Assembly: GCA_025529335.1 (NCBI GenBank)
Contig: JAMYHX010000845.1
Coordinates: forward strand, 1 to 10,321
Reading direction: 5' to 3'
Source: Rhizopus sp. PT2906
Lineage: Eukaryota; Mucoromycota; Mucoromycetes; Mucorales; Rhizopodaceae
DNA: 10,321 nucleotides
Positions 7,774 to 10,321 of the stretch are shown in pieces (within the stretch, counting starts at the first letter, position 1; every line of letters begins with the position of its first letter). Position numbers and translations under genes: made by a program. Below the pieces are notes generated by a model, which did not search any database, was not told where the DNA came from, and saw only the letters and a list, made by a program, of their open reading frames with translations.

Positions 7774-8387
7774 GCTTCAAGTTTTAATGTAACAAGATGA
7801 AAGAAGCTGCCAGCTGTTCCAGTGCATAGCGTCCTGGGTATGTTCTTTTTAGAGTGTACTAAACGCAGGCTTGCAACGGTCTTCCTGGGTGATTCCATGG
7901 AATGATCACTTCGTTTTGACAGAGCCTTTTATACATGGTGAAGAGGTTTGTGATGCTTCTCCGATACAACCTTGTGTATATAAGGCAGGTCGCTTCATTT
8001 TCATCTTGCCGCTATATGCATGTTCTTTGAAGGTAATTTAAATAACTTTAACCTTAACAAAAGCTCTTAGTTTCCCCCTTTTTTTGTAGGCTTCAAGTTT
8101 TAATGTAACAAGATGAAAGAAGCTGCCAGCTGTTCCAGTGCATAGCGTCCTGGGTATGTTCTTTTTAGAGTGTACTAAACGCAGGCTTGCAACGGTCTTC
8201 CTGGGTGATTCCATGGAATGATCACTTCGTTTTGACAGAGCCTTTTATACATGGTGAAGAGGTTTGTGATGCTTCTCCGATACAACCTTGTGTATATAAG
8301 GCAGGTCGCTTCATTTTCATCTTGCCGCTATATGCATGTTCTTTGAAGATAATTTAAATAACTTTAACCTAAACATAAGCTCTTAAT

Positions 8388-9029
8388 TTACTTTTTAACT
8401 ATATTTGCTGTATCAAATCCAAAATTTTCACCACTCAAACGAATTCAAGCTTGTGTATAATCTGTTGGTTTTGAAGGCAAATGACAAAACATCTATTACT
8501 CTTATCGCGCATGATCATGGATATGTAGCTTGTTATAGTACAACAACTTCAATATGTCTAGAATTTCTTTAAAATGAAAATTCAGCCAGAACACCATAAA
8601 AGCTTGGCACACTATCAGAGTCTAAAAGAAATCTCAATAACAGGGAATACCAGACACCATGTAATTATCCTGTCTTGACCATCTTTCCTTAAAAATAAAA
8701 TTTTATTGCTCACGTTTAAAATGATGAAAGGAGTTAAACAACAAAGAGGCACTATTAGACAATAAAAGTCTGCTATTTGATTCTGTAAATCTGTTGATTG
8801 GGTATTTTTTGGCAAGTTTATAAATTTCTCTTACAGTATTATGCAGTATCGATATCTAAAATAAAGCGCTTTACATAAATTAAAACTTGATAAAAATTAA
8901 GGCAATTGTCTGTCAGATGTAGAAGCATTTGTGCCATTCAATGCTAAGATGCAAAATATAAAAAGAAACTTGATGCAGGATCCACTTCTCTGATATGACT
9001 TTGCGTTATATCGTAATATATGGTCTAGT
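8388..9029. other. AT-rich stretch without a supported gene
   Basis: Frames are short, and the only long - strand frame (8615-8815) lacks an ATG start. An AAAGCGCTTT palindrome lies at about 8864-8873. No repeat of the upstream unit and no transposon end are seen. Confidence 0.45.
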
Positions 9030-9055
9030 GTGCGCGCATGTGTTTATGGTGATGA

Positions 9056-9220
9056 CGGCGCTGTTATCTTACTGGAACTGAAGCAGCTCAAGCTGCTAGT
9101 GACACTGAAGAGTTTACCAGGGTTTATGATGAGCCTTGATGGATCAAAGAAGGTTTATTACATCTACAGAAATCATTGTTTTGGCAAAGGCAGAGCAAAG
9201 AAGAGCTCCCTGTAATATAA
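9056..9220 (+). pseudogene. Possible broken coding fragment, unrecognised
   Basis: One frame reads RRCYLTGTEAAQAASDTEEF and on to DEP, then TGA at 9137-9139, then WIKEGLLHLQKSLFWQRQSK and a TAA at 9218-9220. The residue mix (Ala/Glu/Thr-rich, then amphipathic) looks more like protein than the overlapping ATG-started frame 9030-9215. No start or splice site can be assigned and no family is recognised. It may be a single-exon relic with one nonsense change, or chance. Confidence 0.2.
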
Positions 9221-9580
9221 GCCTTTATGATATCACATATTGCCGTTTGAAGGCAGGAATAAGCGTTTAGTATTTTTTTATGGTTTAATAAAGCGTTTTC
9301 GCTAATGCTAGTAGCAGTAATTAAACCATTATTGGATAGAGTTAATCAAATTTTATATTGTTTCTTTCTGGTATTCGCTGTATTACTACTTGAATAACAT
9401 GTCCTACCTTATAAGTCTACTACAATGTCAACCAATGAGGAATGAGGAATACCATTCTCCTTAAAATAATTCATGCAGTCCATAAATTTTTCAACTCAGG
9501 AACGCTTTTCAAGGTCACAATGTAAACAAACCAAAAACTATAAAAGAAGGCTTTCATTTCAACCCCCTTTTTTTTTCTCT
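9221..9580. other. Non-coding AT-rich stretch
   Basis: No ORF or RNA gene is supported. A short local duplication, AATGAGGAATGAGGAAT, lies near 9434-9450. Confidence 0.4.
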
Positions 9581-9582
9581 TC

Positions 9583-9705
9583 ACACTCGAACTCTATAGT
9601 TTGCCCATTCTGAGATTGAAGGAATGTTCCTAGAGCATCTTGGATGTTGAAGTACCGGGTAGCTGGTCTTTCCCACTTCGGGGGGAAAGCAGGGATTCTT
9701 ATTTT
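9583..9705 (+). ncRNA. Candidate structured RNA ending in a T-rich tract
   Basis: The strongest element is a hairpin at 9668-9689: eight base pairs and one A/G mismatch, closed by a cUUCGg tetraloop. Upstream are smaller foldable pieces, CATC-TTG-GATG (9636-9646) and TACCGGGTA (9653-9661). Downstream, 9698-9705 is T-rich with five consecutive T, like a Pol III stop or an Sm-type site. The stretch is more GC-rich than its surroundings. It does not match 5S rRNA, U1-U6, SRP, RNase P or tRNA signatures that I can recall. No A or B box is convincing. Confidence 0.25.
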
Positions 9706-9946
9706 TCTTCTCTAAAGCAATATGTTTTCTTGTTATTATTAGAATTAATCTAAATGAAAAATGAAATATAAAGACTTGGATACTCTTTATGCTTCTAGGA
9801 AAAATGAACAATGCTGGAATGAAATGTGTGACTCCTTTTTTATTTATTTACCTTGCAATAGTTGACGCCTTACCCTTTTGAGCAAAGCCAACTTTGGTGC
9901 TTGTGAAGTGTGTTTATATGAGTAACACTTTTTTGAAACAAAAAGC

Positions 9947-10276
9947 ATGTTCATTGCATTTGAATACAAGTGGCCTTCTAGTGACCCTTTTCTTGGAGAT
10001 GTTATCAAAGTTGTATACATAAAGAAATTTGTTAAAGCATCATATAATGTTGCTATATTCAAATAGAAACAAGACGCTACAGCAAGTAGGAGATGCAGGC
10101 AATCCCCTCAGTTAATTAACATGACCTATCTATCAGAATCACCTTCATTCTTTTGTGGTAGCAAATTGAAACTTATTGAGTTCGTTTACGGACAACAAGT
10201 GGTAGACCTGCTCAAAGAGCCAGGACAAGCTGAGAAGAGGGGAAAAAAAAAAGAATCTCAAGTGTTGCCATGGTGA
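9947..10276 (+). pseudogene. Open frame broken by one TAG, unrecognised
   Basis: From ATG 9947 one frame stays open for 109 sense positions up to TGA 10274-10276, with a single internal TAG at 10064-10066. The first half contains FEYKWPSSDPFLGDVIKVVY. The second half contains KLKLIEFVYGQQVVDLLKEP followed by a basic EKRGKKK patch. A downstream ATG at 10121 would give a 51-residue product. Both halves read like soluble protein with mixed charge, unlike most random frames here. That suggests a decayed gene or exon that continues past the window edge by splicing. No domain is recognised. A competing - strand frame overlaps at 9844-10110. Confidence 0.25.
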
Positions 10277-10321
10277 ACGTCTAGATTATATAAATTATAT
10301 GAATCTTTGTCAAGACAAGAA

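Larger units (their letters stand above)
7439..8387. repeat. Tandem array, three 316-base units
   Basis: Three units begin at 7439 (TTTCCCCC), 7755 and 8071, with a constant 316-base period. Units 1 and 2 differ by G versus A at 7476/7792, and unit 3 differs mainly in its last 40 bases. The array holds almost exactly 3.0 copies. The left edge abuts the transposase tail, and the flanks do not resemble the unit. Because 316 is not a multiple of three and the longest internal frame is short, the repeat is not coding. Each unit contains a polypyrimidine acceptor, an inverted pair (CAAGATGAAAGAAGC and GCTTCATTTTCATCTTG), a 12-base palindrome ATTCCATGGAAT, a TATA box and a GTAATT donor. Confidence 0.95.

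Noticed and set aside
7439..8387. CRISPR-like array
   Set aside because: The units are 316 bases and contiguous with no variable spacers, and the context is eukaryotic.
8615..8815. 66-codon hydrophobic - strand frame
   Set aside because: It starts at TTG rather than ATG, with no splice site or neighbour that supports it.
9583..9610. B-box-like GTTCGAG on the - strand (tRNA)
   Set aside because: The flanking bases do not form a T-arm, and no A box or acceptor stem is found.
9581..9811. 76-codon - strand frame
   Set aside because: It spans the hairpin-rich segment. Its composition reflects the T-rich tract and structured DNA rather than a protein.
9844..10110. - strand frame of about 89 codons without an ATG start
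   Set aside because: It has protein-like parts (SLEGHLYSNAMNMLF) and a donor-like CAAG|GTAAAT at its end, but it overlaps the + strand TAG-broken frame and lacks a start. I cannot decide between them.

Overview
This window reads as nuclear DNA of an early-diverging fungus, most likely Mucoromycota (Mucorales-like). The evidence is the AT-rich sequence, short introns of about 55-65 bases with GT donors, CTAAC-like branch sites and AG acceptors, and two protein families I associate with these fungi: a MULE-type transposase and an expanded lineage-specific family with a nuclease-like C-terminal half. The placement rests on family resemblance recalled without a search.

Layout: bases 1-1260 hold two broken coding remnants. 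The first is the end of a Harbinger-like DDE transposase (+ strand), frameshifted right after its catalytic Glu. The second is an unrecognised helical protein remnant (- strand). Bases 1261-3000 are mostly non-coding, with a 21-T run, a small hydrophobic ORF and a frameshifted membrane-protein remnant. The one clearly intact gene is on the - strand (4720 down to 3025). It has two exons with a 64-base intron and encodes 543 residues, with a poly(A) signal just after the stop.

Upstream of that gene lies a 355-base segment bounded by 40-base inverted repeats with one mismatch. Each arm carries a CCAAT box and a TGACGTAA bZIP-type site. To the right, on the + strand, are a small Cys-rich ORF and a decayed MULE transposase (about 5350-7436). 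The transposase has five in-frame stops and at least three frame changes, yet it keeps its DDE residues and one 55-base intron.

The transposase tail runs into three almost identical 316-base tandem units (7439-8387). Each unit has a TATA box, and each unit-unit junction forms a plausible 57-base intron. Bases 8390-10321 are AT-rich and mostly non-coding, with two weak broken reading frames and a UUCG-capped hairpin. Overall it is a transposon graveyard around one live-looking lineage-specific gene.
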